From assembly GCF_009711085.1 (NCBI RefSeq), contig NZ_WMKA01000029.1:1-48344 (forward strand): DNA of 48,344 nucleotides. Reading direction: 5' to 3'. This document shows, in pieces, positions 38,505 through 47,002 of this stretch. The position numbers were made by a program, and so were the translations under genes. Source of the DNA: Cellulosimicrobium composti. GTDB lineage: Bacteria > Actinomycetota > Actinomycetes > Actinomycetales > Cellulomonadaceae. The notes beneath the pieces were generated by a model that was given only the letters and a program-made list of their open reading frames with translations, did no database searches and was not told the DNA's origin. The stretch's first letter is position 1, and the number at the start of each line of letters is the position of its first letter.

Positions 38505-41351
38505 GTGGCAAAGGTCCGCGTCTACGAGCTCGCGAAGGAGCTCGGGGTGGAGAGCAAGACCATCATGACCAAGCTGACGGAGCTCGGTGAGTTCGTCCGC
38601 TCGGCATCCTCGACCATCGAGCCACCGGTGGTCCGCAAGCTGCGCGACGCCTTCCCCGCCGGGGGCGGCGGCGCGAGCAAGCCCGCGGCGGCACCCGCCC
38701 CCGCCCGTCCGGCCGCGCCGAAGCCGGCCCCGAAGCCCGCGGCCAAGGCCGAGCCCGCCGCGCCCTCGGCGCCGGCTCCCGCTCCCGCCGCCCCGCGTCC
38801 CGCGGAGCCGCAGGCCCCGACCCCTGCCGCCCCGGCCTCTCAGGCCCCGGCACCGCAGGCCCCCGCCGCGCAGCGTCCCGCGCCCGCGCCGGGGCAGAAG
38901 AAGCCCACCGCGACCCCCAAGCCGGGTGGCGGCACGAACGCGCCCGCGCCCCGTCCCGGTGGCTCGGGTGCGCGTCCCGGCGCGCCGCGCCCGGGCAACA
39001 ACCCGTTCGCCCCGAGCCAGGGCATGCCCCGGCAGGGCGGCCCGCGTCCCGGCGCCCCGCGCCCGGGCAACAACCCGTTCGCGTCGAGCCAGGGCATGCC
39101 CCGGCCCGGCCAGCGTCCCGAGCGCACCGAGGGTGCCGCGGCGGCGTCCGGCGACCGTGCGGGCGGTCCCCGTCCGGGCGGGCCGCGTCCCGCCCCGCGC
39201 CCCGGCGGCCCCCGCCCCAACCCGGGCATGATGCCCGGCCGCACCTCCATCGGTCGCCCCGGTGAGCGCCCCGCTCCCGGTGGTCGTCCGGGCGGTGGCG
39301 GCGGAGGTCGCGGCGGTGGCGGCGGCTTTGGCGGTCGTCCCGGTGGCGGTGCCCCCGGCGGCGGCTTCGCCGGTCGTCCCGGTGGCGGCGGCCGCGGTGG
39401 CGCGGGTCGTGGTTCCACGCAGGGCGCCTTCGGGCGCGCCGGCGGTCGTCCGGTCCGCGGGCGCAAGTCGAAGCGCGCGAAGCGCCAGGAGTTCGAGCAG
39501 ATGCAGGCGCCGTCGCTCGGCGGCGTGCAGGTTCCCCGCGGGAACGGCTCGACCGTCGTGCGCCTGCGCCACGGCTCCTCGCTCAACGACTTCGCCGACA
39601 AGATCGACGCGAACCCCGCGAGCCTCGTGACCGTCCTGTTCCACCTCGGTGAGATGGCGACGGCGACGCAGTCGCTCGACGAGGACACCTTCGGGACCCT
39701 CGCGGCCGAGCTCGGCTACGTCATCGAGATGGTCTCGGCCGAGGAGGAGGACCGCGAGCTGCTCGGGTCCTTCGACATCGACCTGGACGCCGAGCTCGAG
39801 GCGGAGGGCGACGACGAGCTGATGGCTCGTCCGCCGGTCGTCACGGTCATGGGTCACGTCGACCACGGAAAGACCAAGCTCCTCGACGCGATCCGCCAGA
39901 CGGACGTCGTCGCGGGCGAGGCCGGCGGCATCACCCAGCACATCGGTGCGTACCAGGTGCGCCACGAGCACGAGGGCACCGAGCGGGCTATCACGTTCAT
40001 CGACACCCCGGGTCACGAGGCGTTCACCGCCATGCGTGCCCGTGGCGCCCAGGTCACGGACATCGCGATCCTCGTGGTGGCCGCGGACGACGGCGTGATG
40101 CCGCAGACGATCGAGGCGCTCAACCACGCCCAGGCGGCGGACGTGCCGATCGTGGTCGCGGTCAACAAGGTGGACAAGGAGGGGGCCAACCCCGCCAAGA
40201 TCCGCCAGCAGCTCACCGAGTACAACCTGGTGGCCGAGGAGTACGGCGGCGACACGATGTTCGTCGACGTGTCCGCGAAGCAGAACATGGGCATCGACGA
40301 CCTCCTCGAGGCCGTCCTGCTCACGGCGGACGCCTCGCTCGACCTGCGCGCCAACCCGGACAAGGACGCGCGCGGTGTCGCCATCGAGGCGAACCTGGAC
40401 AAGGGCCGCGGCGCCGTCGCGACCGTCCTGGTCCAGTCCGGCACGCTGCACGTCGGTGACGCGATCGTCGCCGGCACGGCCCACGGCCGCGTCCGCGCGA
40501 TGTTCGACGAGCACGGCAACGCCGTGACCGAGGCGGGCCCCGCCCGTCCGGTCCTCGTGCTCGGTCTCGCGTCGGTGCCGAGCGCGGGCGACACGTTCCT
40601 CGTGGCGCCCGACGAGCGCACCGCGCGCCAGATCGCCGAGAAGCGCGAGGCCGCCGAGCGCGCCGCCCTCCTGGCCAAGCGCCGCAAGCGCATCAGCCTC
40701 GAGGACTTCACGCAGGCCCTCCAGCAGGGCAAGGTCGAGACCCTCAACCTCGTCCTCAAGGGCGACGTGTCCGGTGCCGTCGAGGCCCTCGAGGACGCGC
40801 TGCTCAAGATCGACGTGGGCGACGAGGTCCAGCTGCGCGTCATCCACCGCGGTGTGGGTGCCATCACGCAGAACGACGTCAACCTCGCGACGGTCGACAA
40901 CGCGATCATCATCGGCTTCAACGTGAAGTACGGCGAGCGCGTCGAGGACCTGGCCGAGCGCGAGGGCGTCGACGTCCGCTTCTACTCGATCATCTACCAG
41001 GCGATCGAGGACGTGGAGGCCGCGCTCAAGGGCATGCTCAAGCCGGAGTACGAGGAGGCCCAGCTGGGCACCGCGGAGATCCGCGAGATCTTCCGCTCCT
41101 CGAAGTTCGGCAACATCGCCGGGTCGATCGTCCGCTCGGGCGAGATCCGCCGCAACGCCAAGGCGCGGGTCCTGCGCGACGGCAAGGTCATCGGGGACAA
41201 CCTCACGGTCGAGTCGCTCAAGCGGTTCAAGGACGACGCGACCGAGGTCCGCGAGGGCTTCGAGTGCGGTATCGGTCTGGGCTCGTTCAACGACCTCCAG
41301 GTCGGCGACACGATCGAGACGTTCGAGATGCGCGAGAAGCCGCGCTCCTGA
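38505..41351 (+). CDS. infB: Translation initiation factor IF-2
   Basis: IF-2 is the GTPase that brings initiator tRNA to the 30S and joins the subunits. The 948-residue product starts (GTG, with ACAGGAGAG 4-5 nt upstream) with the IF2N domain [21 protein letters not shown] low-complexity Pro/Ala/Gly/Arg region follows (about residues 60-320), including a 24-residue unit repeated twice (PRPGNNPF...SQGMPR) and a Gly-rich tract. A second IF2N-like domain comes next. The G domain has GHVDHGKT at 450-457, [17 protein letters not shown] and [12 protein letters not shown], then domains II-IV ending in [22 protein letters not shown] strong terminator follows. Confidence 0.97.
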   Translation: MAKVRVYELAKELGVESKTIMTKLTELGEFVRSASSTIEPPVVRKLRDAFPAGGGGASKPAAAPAPARPAAPKPAPKPAAKAEPAAPSAPAPAPAAPRPAEPQAPTPAAPASQAPAPQAPAAQRPAPAPGQKKPTATPKPGGGTNAPAPRPGGSGARPGAPRPGNNPFAPSQGMPRQGGPRPGAPRPGNNPFASSQGMPRPGQRPERTEGAAAASGDRAGGPRPGGPRPAPRPGGPRPNPGMMPGRTSIGRPGERPAPGGRPGGGGGGRGGGGGFGGRPGGGAPGGGFAGRPGGGGRGGAGRGSTQGAFGRAGGRPVRGRKSKRAKRQEFEQMQAPSLGGVQVPRGNGSTVVRLRHGSSLNDFADKIDANPASLVTVLFHLGEMATATQSLDEDTFGTLAAELGYVIEMVSAEEEDRELLGSFDIDLDAELEAEGDDELMARPPVVTVMGHVDHGKTKLLDAIRQTDVVAGEAGGITQHIGAYQVRHEHEGTERAITFIDTPGHEAFTAMRARGAQVTDIAILVVAADDGVMPQTIEALNHAQAADVPIVVAVNKVDKEGANPAKIRQQLTEYNLVAEEYGGDTMFVDVSAKQNMGIDDLLEAVLLTADASLDLRANPDKDARGVAIEANLDKGRGAVATVLVQSGTLHVGDAIVAGTAHGRVRAMFDEHGNAVTEAGPARPVLVLGLASVPSAGDTFLVAPDERTARQIAEKREAAERAALLAKRRKRISLEDFTQALQQGKVETLNLVLKGDVSGAVEALEDALLKIDVGDEVQLRVIHRGVGAITQNDVNLATVDNAIIIGFNVKYGERVEDLAEREGVDVRFYSIIYQAIEDVEAALKGMLKPEYEEAQLGTAEIREIFRSSKFGNIAGSIVRSGEIRRNAKARVLRDGKVIGDNLTVESLKRFKDDATEVREGFECGIGLGSFNDLQVGDTIETFEMREKPRS

Positions 41352-41359
41352 CGTTCGTC

Positions 41360-41400
41360 ACGCCCGGGGGCGGTCACGGTTCGTGGCCGCCCCCGGGCGT
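41360..41400 (+). terminator. Strong hairpin terminator after infB
   Basis: A 14-bp stem (41360-41373/41387-41400) encloses a 4-bp stem (41375-41378/41382-41385). It begins 9 nt after the infB stop. Confidence 0.85.
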
Positions 41401-41471
41401 CTCTCCACCCGGGGCACGTCGGCGTCCGTCGTCGCCGGTGGCCGGAACGCTCGGCACGAAAGGAAGAAGAC

Positions 41472-41912
41472 ATGGTCGACAACCCTCGGGCGAGGAAGCT
41501 CGCCGACCGCATCAAGGAGATCGTCGCGCAGCTCCTCGACACGCGGATCAAGGACCCGCGCCTCGGGTTCGTCACCGTGACGGACGTGCGCGTCACGGGC
41601 GACCTGCAGAACGCCTCGGTGTTCTACACGGTCTACGGCTCGGACGAGGAGCGGGCCGGGACGGCCGCGGCGCTCGAGAGCGCGAAGGGCCTCATCCGGT
41701 CCGAGGTCGGCAAGCAGACGGGGATCCGCCTGACGCCGACGATCGAGTTCCACCTGGACTCGGTCCCCGAGACGGCCGCGCACCTCGACGCCGCGCTCGT
41801 CGAGGCACGGCGCCGCGACGCGGAGCTCGCGGCCCTGCGCGAGGGGAAGACCTTCGCCGGGGACGCGGACCCGTACCGCACGGCGGAGGACGACGAGGCG
41901 GACGAGGGCTGA
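41472..41912 (+). CDS. rbfA: Ribosome-binding factor A
   Basis: RbfA binds helix 1 of 16S rRNA during cold-sensitive 30S maturation. The 146-residue product has the family sequence [34 protein letters not shown] (blocks [15 protein letters not shown] and [18 protein letters not shown]), [19 protein letters not shown] and [19 protein letters not shown] charged tail of about 30 residues follows. AAAGGAAG lies 7-8 nt before the ATG. In most bacteria truB comes next; here an MFS/TetR pair intervenes, and a bidirectional hairpin ends rbfA. Confidence 0.95.
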   Translation: MVDNPRARKLADRIKEIVAQLLDTRIKDPRLGFVTVTDVRVTGDLQNASVFYTVYGSDEERAGTAAALESAKGLIRSEVGKQTGIRLTPTIEFHLDSVPETAAHLDAALVEARRRDAELAALREGKTFAGDADPYRTAEDDEADEG

Positions 41913-41926
41913 CCTCGCCGACCGCG

Positions 41927-41977
41927 GACGAAGGGCCGGTGGCGGCACGCAGCGCGTGCGATCACCGGCCCTTCGTC
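41927..41977. terminator. Bidirectional terminator between convergent rbfA and the MFS gene
   Basis: A 15-bp stem (41927-41941/41963-41977) with an inner 6-bp stem (41945-41950/41954-41959). It lies in the 80-bp gap between two gene ends facing each other. Confidence 0.85.
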
Positions 41978-41992
41978 GTGCCCGGGGCGCGG

Positions 41993-43471
41993 TCAGCGTC
42001 CGGCGCCCCGCGGGAGGAAGAGCGCGGCGGCGGTCGCGACGGCGAGCACGACGGTCCCGACGACGAGGGCCGGGACCAGCCCGGTCGCGAAGGCGGTCGG
42101 CGTGAGCGCGCCGCCCGCGGCGAGGAACACCGCGGTGAGCAGGGCGACTCCGAGCGCGACGCCGATCTCCCGCAGGGTCGCGTTGACGCTGCTCGCGGTC
42201 GCGTGGTCGGCGTCCGCGACCTCGGCGAGCACCGCCGTCGCGACGGGTGCGAACGTCAGGCCCATGCCGACCCCGGCGAGGACGAACGCCGGGACGAGCG
42301 TGCCGTAGGCGCTCGGGTCGGCGTCCACGAGGAGGGCCATCCAGCCGAGCGCGACGGTCTGCAGCGCGAGGCCGGTGACGACGAGCGGGCGCACGCCGAC
42401 CCGGGATGCGAGCACGCCCGCGAGCGGCGCGACGACCATGGGCGCGGCCGTCCAGGGGAGGGTCCTGACGCCGGCCTCGAGCGGGGAGTAGCCCTGGCCC
42501 ACCTGGAGGAACTGGGTGAGCAGGAACACCGCGCCGAACATCCCGACCGCGAACGCGAGGCTCGCGACGTTGGCGGCGCTGAAGCTGCGCGAGCGGAACA
42601 GGCGCAACGGGACGAGCGGGTGCGCCGTGCGGGACTCCCGCACGACGAAGAGCACGAGGAGCGTCACCGCGGCGGCGAGCGTCGCGAGGGTCGCGGCCGA
42701 GCCCCAGCCGCGCCGCTCGGCGTCGACGATGCCCCACACGGCGAGCAGGACACCGCCGCCGGCGAGGAGCAGGCCGGGCACGTCGAACGGCTGCCGGCGG
42801 CCGAAGGACTCGCGCAGCGCGGCGACCACGAGGGGCACGCCGACGGCCGCGACCGGAACGTTGAGCCAGAAGATCGCCTGCCAGCTCAGCCCTTCGACGA
42901 CGGCGCCGCCCACGAGGGGGCCGAGGGCGACGCCGAGGCCGGAGACGCCGCCCCAGACGCCGATCGCGAGCGCGCGGCGCGCGGCCGGGACCGCCCCGAC
43001 GAGGAGGGTGAGCGACAGCGGGAAGATCGCGGCCGCGCCCGCGCCCTGGACCGCGCGGGCCGCGACGAGCGCGCCCGGGGTGTCGGCGAGGGCGGCGGCC
43101 GCCGAGGCGAGCGTGAACAGCGCGATGCCGCCGACGAAGACGCGGCGCCGGCCGAGGCGGTCGCCGAGCGCGGCCGCGGGCAGCATGAGCGTGGCGAAGG
43201 CGAGCGTGTACGCGTTGACGAACCACTGGAGCTGCTCGACGGTCGGCCGGAGCGCCTCGGAGATCACGGGCAGCGCCCCGGTGACGACGAGGTTGTCGAG
43301 CGTCGCCATGAACATGGGCAGCGACGCCGCGGCGAGGGCGAGCGCGACGGGCCGCGGGCGGCGCTCCGTCGCGCGCAGGGCGGTGGGCGTGTCCGCGGCG
43401 GGCGGGCGGCGCTCCGGGGCGTCCGCGACGGTCGCGCGACCGGGTGCGACGTGGGTCGAGGGGAGTGACAT
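41993..43471 (-). CDS. MFS drug-efflux transporter, DHA2 (14-helix) type
   Basis: The product from the ATG at 43469-43471 has 492 residues and about 14 hydrophobic helices. Early motifs are LDNLVVTGALPVI, a variant of the DHA2 motif D, and LGDRLGRRRVFVGG (motif A). SGLGVALGPLVGGAVVEG resembles motif C of antiporters. Family members pump out drugs or antiseptics using the proton gradient; the substrate here is not predictable. GGGAGG about 9 nt upstream is a plausible ribosome binding site. A start at 43498 would add nine residues. It is divergent from the TetR gene across a 79-bp, unusually AT-rich region with an operator-like palindrome, so TetR control is likely. Confidence 0.9.
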   Translation of the reverse strand: MSLPSTHVAPGRATVADAPERRPPAADTPTALRATERRPRPVALALAAASLPMFMATLDNLVVTGALPVISEALRPTVEQLQWFVNAYTLAFATLMLPAAALGDRLGRRRVFVGGIALFTLASAAAALADTPGALVAARAVQGAGAAAIFPLSLTLLVGAVPAARRALAIGVWGGVSGLGVALGPLVGGAVVEGLSWQAIFWLNVPVAAVGVPLVVAALRESFGRRQPFDVPGLLLAGGGVLLAVWGIVDAERRGWGSAATLATLAAAVTLLVLFVVRESRTAHPLVPLRLFRSRSFSAANVASLAFAVGMFGAVFLLTQFLQVGQGYSPLEAGVRTLPWTAAPMVVAPLAGVLASRVGVRPLVVTGLALQTVALGWMALLVDADPSAYGTLVPAFVLAGVGMGLTFAPVATAVLAEVADADHATASSVNATLREIGVALGVALLTAVFLAAGGALTPTAFATGLVPALVVGTVVLAVATAAALFLPRGAGR

Positions 43472-43525
43472 GGCCGAGGCCTCCCAGACTGTAAGCATTG
43501 ATTGATTACTACCTGAGTGACGCTA

Positions 43526-43541
43526 GTTATCGACTGATAAC
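43526..43541. promoter_or_regulatory. Operator-like palindrome between the MFS and TetR genes
   Basis: GTTATC (43526-43531), GACT, GATAAC (43536-43541) is a perfect 6-bp inverted repeat 9 nt before the tetR ATG. It overlaps the only plausible tetR -10 candidates (TAGTTA at 43524-43529 or TAACCT at 43538-43543). It is the likely TetR binding site, by inference. Confidence 0.6.
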
Positions 43542-43550
43542 CTGTCAACC

Positions 43551-44141
43551 ATGACCTCCGACGCACCGGCCCGGCGCATGACGCGCGACGAGCGCCGCGA
43601 GCAGATCCTCGACGCGGCGACCGCGGTGTTCGCCCGGGGCGGCTACGCGGGCACGAGCACCGACCAGGTCGCGCGCGCGGCGCAGGTGTCCCAGCCGTAC
43701 GTCGTGCGGCTGTTCGGGACCAAGGAGGAGCTGTTCCGCGAGGTGTTCGACCGCGTCGCGAGCGAGATCGTCGCGCGGTTCGAGGCCGTCCCGCCCGGCC
43801 CCGGCGCGAAGTCGGCGATGGGCGAGGCGTACACGCGGCTCATCGCCGACCCGGACCAGCTCCGCGTCCTCATGCACGGGTTCGTGCTCGGCTCCGACCC
43901 GGTGCTCGGCACCCGGGCGCGCGAGGTGCTGGCCCGCGCGTTCGACCTGTACCGCACGCGCGCCGGGGCGAGCGACGAGGAGGCGCGGGACTTCGTGGCG
44001 CGCGGCATGCTGCTCAACACGCTGTTCGCCGTCCAGGCCCCGGCCCACGCGGACGACGACCCGGTGCTCGCGGTGCTCGTGCGGTGCACGGTCGACCCGT
44101 CGGACGGTCCCGGCCGCGCGGCGGCGGGGGAGGCCCGATGA
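43551..44141 (+). CDS. TetR-family transcriptional regulator
   Basis: The 196-residue product has an N-terminal helix-turn-helix domain: RRMTRDERREQILDAATAVFARGG, then TSTDQVARAAQVSQPYVVRLFGTKEELF at about residues 37-64, the classic TetR recognition region. The rest is a divergent ligand-binding domain of helices. Divergence from the MFS gene with a palindrome between them suggests it represses the pump and itself. Unusually, its stop overlaps the truB start (ATGA at 44138-44141), so truB would be translated from the tetR transcript. An AT-rich promoter region marks this pair off from its GC-rich surroundings. Confidence 0.92.
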   Translation: MTSDAPARRMTRDERREQILDAATAVFARGGYAGTSTDQVARAAQVSQPYVVRLFGTKEELFREVFDRVASEIVARFEAVPPGPGAKSAMGEAYTRLIADPDQLRVLMHGFVLGSDPVLGTRAREVLARAFDLYRTRAGASDEEARDFVARGMLLNTLFAVQAPAHADDDPVLAVLVRCTVDPSDGPGRAAAGEAR

Positions 44142-45124
44142 GCGCGCGTACCGAGGGCCCGCGCGACCGTGCCCCGCGTCGGCCGCCGACCGCGCCCGAC
44201 GGCCTGGTCGTCGTCGACAAGCCGGGCGGGTGGACGAGCCACGACGTCGTGGGGCGCGCCCGACGCCTCGCGGGCACGCGCAAGGTCGGCCACGCCGGCA
44301 CGCTCGACCCGATGGCCACGGGCGTGCTCGTGCTCGGCGTCGGCCGCGCGACGAAGCTCCTCACGTACGTCGTCGGCGCGGACAAGGACTACGACGCGAC
44401 GATCCGGCTCGGCGCCGCCACGACGACCGACGACGCCGAGGGCGAGCTCGTCGCCGCGGCCGACGCGTCCGGCGTCGCGCGCGCCGACCTCGACCGCGCG
44501 GTCGCCGACCTCACGGGAGAGATCCTCCAGGTGCCGAGCACGGTGAGCGCGATCAAGGTCGACGGGAAGCGCGCCTACGCCCGGGCCCGCGCGGGCGAGG
44601 ACGTCGCGCTCGCCGCGCGGCCCGCCGTCGTCTCGCGCTTCGACGTCCTCGACGTGCGTCCCGTGGCGCCGGGCGAGGCCGGTCTGCCCGACGACGCGCC
44701 ACCCGCGCTCGACGTGGACGTCGCCGTGACCGTGTCCTCGGGCACGTACGTGCGCGCCCTCGCGCGCGACCTCGGCGACGCCCTCGGGGTCGGCGGGCAC
44801 CTCACGGCGCTGCGCCGCACGCGCGTGGGCGGCTACGGGCTCGACGTCGCCTCGACGCTCGAGGACCTCGAGGCGCAGGCTGACCGGGACGGCGTCCTCG
44901 CGACGCTGCCCCTCGCCGACGCCGCGCGCGCGACGTTCCCCGTGCGCGAGCTCACCGCGCCGGAGGCGACGGCGCTGTCGTACGGGCAGTGGGTGCCCGC
45001 GACGGGGGCGCCCGGGACGACGGCGGCGATCTCCCCGGCGGGCGAGCTCGTCGCGCTCGTCGAGGACACCCGCCGCGGCGGCGCGGACCTCGCGCGACCC
45101 GTGCTCGTGCTCGCCCCCGCCTGA
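44138..45124 (+). CDS. truB: tRNA pseudouridine(55) synthase TruB
   Basis: TruB makes pseudouridine 55 in the T-loop of all tRNAs and acts as a tRNA chaperone. The ATG at 44138 overlaps the tetR stop and gives 328 residues. Conserved blocks: GLVVVDKPGGWTSHDVVGRARR, KVGHAGTLDPMATGVL with catalytic Asp57, PSTVSAIKVDGKRAYARAR, and VSSGTYVRALARDLGDALG. The C-terminal part (LSYGQWVPATG...) is the usual PUA-like tail. No independent promoter or ribosome binding site is obvious beyond GGGGGAGG 6-10 nt upstream, inside tetR, so its expression appears tied to tetR. Confidence 0.95.
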   Translation: MSARTEGPRDRAPRRPPTAPDGLVVVDKPGGWTSHDVVGRARRLAGTRKVGHAGTLDPMATGVLVLGVGRATKLLTYVVGADKDYDATIRLGAATTTDDAEGELVAAADASGVARADLDRAVADLTGEILQVPSTVSAIKVDGKRAYARARAGEDVALAARPAVVSRFDVLDVRPVAPGEAGLPDDAPPALDVDVAVTVSSGTYVRALARDLGDALGVGGHLTALRRTRVGGYGLDVASTLEDLEAQADRDGVLATLPLADAARATFPVRELTAPEATALSYGQWVPATGAPGTTAAISPAGELVALVEDTRRGGADLARPVLVLAPA

Positions 45125-45273
45125 CCCTCCGGTTCGGCGCGGGGCGCCGGGCGTGGCAGTCTTGTCCAGCGCGGTGCCGACGTCTCCCCGGCGGCCCGCC
45201 CGACCTCCGGCGGCGCGGTCGGCCCGCCCGGGCCGCACGTCGCCGGCCACCCGCTCACCTGAGGAGTTCTCGC

Positions 45274-46305
45274 GTGCACCTGTGGACGGACCTCAGCCAG
45301 GTTCCCCCGGGTTTCGGCCCGTCGGTCGTGACGATCGGCAACTTCGACGGCGTCCACCGCGGCCACGCCCAGGTGCTCGGTCGGATCGTCGACCTCGCCC
45401 GCGAGCGCGGCGCGCGCGCCGTGGCGGTGACGTTCCACCCGCACCCGGCCGTCGTACACCGCCCCGAGAGCGCGCCCGAGCTCATCACGGGCATCGCCGA
45501 CCGGGTCGAGCTGCTCGCGGGGACGGGTCTCGACGCCGTCCTGCTCGTCGAGTACACGCTCGACTTCGCCCGCCAGACCCCCGAGGAGTTCGTGCGCACC
45601 TACCTCGTCGACGGTCTGCACGCCGGGGCCGTCGTCGTCGGGCACGACGTCCGGTTCGGGCGCGACAACGCGGGCACCATGGCGACGATGGTCGAGCTCG
45701 GCGCGCGCCACGGCTTCGACGTCGTGGCGATCGACGACGTCGGCCAGCACCAGGGCGTGCCCGTCACCGACGAGGCGACACCCGGTGACTCGCAGGTGCG
45801 GTGGTCCTCCACGGGCGTGCGCGCGCTGCTCGCGGCGGGCGACGTGCGCGAGGCCGCGCGCATCCTCGGGCGGGCGCACCGCGTGCGCGGCACGGTCGTG
45901 CACGGCGACGCGCGCGGCCGCGAGCTCGGCTTCCCCACGGCGAACCTCGGCGCGATCAGCGGCATGGTTCCCGCTGACGGCGTGTACGCGGGCTGGCTCG
46001 AGCGGCCCCAGCTCGCGAGCGCCGACCCCGGGCACCCGGACGTGCGGCTCCCGGCCGCGATCTCGATCGGGACCAACCCGACGTTCGACGGGGTGGAGCG
46101 CCGCGTCGAGGCCTACGTGCTCGACCGCGCGGACCTCGACCTCTACGACGAGGACGTCGTCCTCGAGCTCGTCGAGCGGCTGCGCCCCACGCTGCGCTTC
46201 GACGGGATCGAGCCCCTCGTCGCCCAGATGCACGACGACGTCGCGCGCGTCCGCGAGATCCTCGCCGCGGACGCGGGGTCCACGGGGCCCGCGACCGAGG
46301 CCTGA
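45274..46305 (+). CDS. ribF: Bifunctional riboflavin kinase/FAD synthetase RibF
   Basis: RibF phosphorylates riboflavin to FMN and adenylylates FMN to FAD. The GTG at 45274 has TGAGGAG 9 nt upstream and gives 343 residues. The N-terminal FAD synthetase domain shows VVTIGNFDGVHRGHAQVLG, VTFHPHPAVV, VGHDVRFGRDNAGT and WSSTGVRALLAAGDV. The C-terminal kinase domain shows VVHGDARGRELGFPTANL, DGVYAGWLE, AISIGTNPTF and EAYVLD. truB-ribF is a conserved neighbour pair; the 149-nt gap here may hold a promoter, but none is clear. Confidence 0.96.
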   Translation: MHLWTDLSQVPPGFGPSVVTIGNFDGVHRGHAQVLGRIVDLARERGARAVAVTFHPHPAVVHRPESAPELITGIADRVELLAGTGLDAVLLVEYTLDFARQTPEEFVRTYLVDGLHAGAVVVGHDVRFGRDNAGTMATMVELGARHGFDVVAIDDVGQHQGVPVTDEATPGDSQVRWSSTGVRALLAAGDVREAARILGRAHRVRGTVVHGDARGRELGFPTANLGAISGMVPADGVYAGWLERPQLASADPGHPDVRLPAAISIGTNPTFDGVERRVEAYVLDRADLDLYDEDVVLELVERLRPTLRFDGIEPLVAQMHDDVARVREILAADAGSTGPATEA

Positions 46306-46307
46306 CG

Positions 46308-47000
46308 GTGCCGTCCGCGGCTCCCGTCCTCGAGGCGCGCGGCCTGCGCGTCGGCTACGCGGACGTCGCGGTCTGCGCTCCCGTCGACCTCACGGTGGCG
46401 CCCGGCGACCTCGTGGTCGTCATCGGCGCGAACGGCAGCGGCAAGTCGACGCTCCTGCGCACGGTCCTCGGCCTGCAGGCGCCGCTCGGCGGCGTCGTGC
46501 GGGCGTTCGGTCGCGACGTCGACGAGCGTGAGCGGGACTTCCGCGCGCGCGTCGCGGGCGTGCTCGACGACGACGCGTTCTTCCCCGCGCTCACCGTGCG
46601 CGAGCACCTCGTGCTCGTCGCGCGCGGGCACGGCGTGGCCCGGGCGGGCGCCGTGGTCGACGCCCTCCTCGACCGGTTCGGGATCGCCGACCAGGCGGGC
46701 GCGCTGCCGTCGGCGCTCTCGTCGGGCCAGCGCCGCCGCTTCCTCCTCGCGTCGGGTTTCGCGCGCCCGCGCGAGCTGCTCGTGCTCGACGAGCCCGAGC
46801 AGCGTCTCGACCCGGGGATGCGCGAGCGGCTCGCGGGCCTGCTCGTCGACGACGCGCGGGACGGCGTCGCGGTGGTCCTCGCGACGCACGACCCCGATCT
46901 CGTCGCCCGGACCGGCGCCCGCGGTCTGCTCGTCGGCGACGACGCGTGCGTCGCGCTGGACCCGGCGGATGCGCACGACGCGCTCCTGGCGGTGCGCTGA
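46308..47000 (+). CDS. ABC transporter ATP-binding protein
   Basis: The 230-residue product is a single nucleotide-binding domain. Walker A GANGSGKST is at 40-48, the signature LSSGQ at 137-141 (usually LSGGQ), Walker B LLVLDEP at 157-163, and the switch His194 in ATHDP. Where most ABC proteins have the Q-loop Gln, this one reads VLDDDAFFPALT. It starts 2 nt after ribF and is followed after 2 nt by a large membrane protein, so the two presumably form one transporter. The substrate and direction are unknown. Confidence 0.9.
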   Translation: MPSAAPVLEARGLRVGYADVAVCAPVDLTVAPGDLVVVIGANGSGKSTLLRTVLGLQAPLGGVVRAFGRDVDERERDFRARVAGVLDDDAFFPALTVREHLVLVARGHGVARAGAVVDALLDRFGIADQAGALPSALSSGQRRRFLLASGFARPRELLVLDEPEQRLDPGMRERLAGLLVDDARDGVAVVLATHDPDLVARTGARGLLVGDDACVALDPADAHDALLAVR

Positions 47001-47002
47001 CG

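Noticed and set aside
39295-39420. Repetitive G-rich tract as a possible CRISPR or minisatellite
   Set aside because: It lies in frame inside infB and encodes the known Gly/Arg-rich linker. No repeat-spacer pattern exists here or elsewhere in the window.
37842-40847. A 1001-codon reverse-strand open frame opposite infB
   Set aside because: It mirrors infB codon for codon and has no independent motif. Third-position GC bias makes such frames expected.
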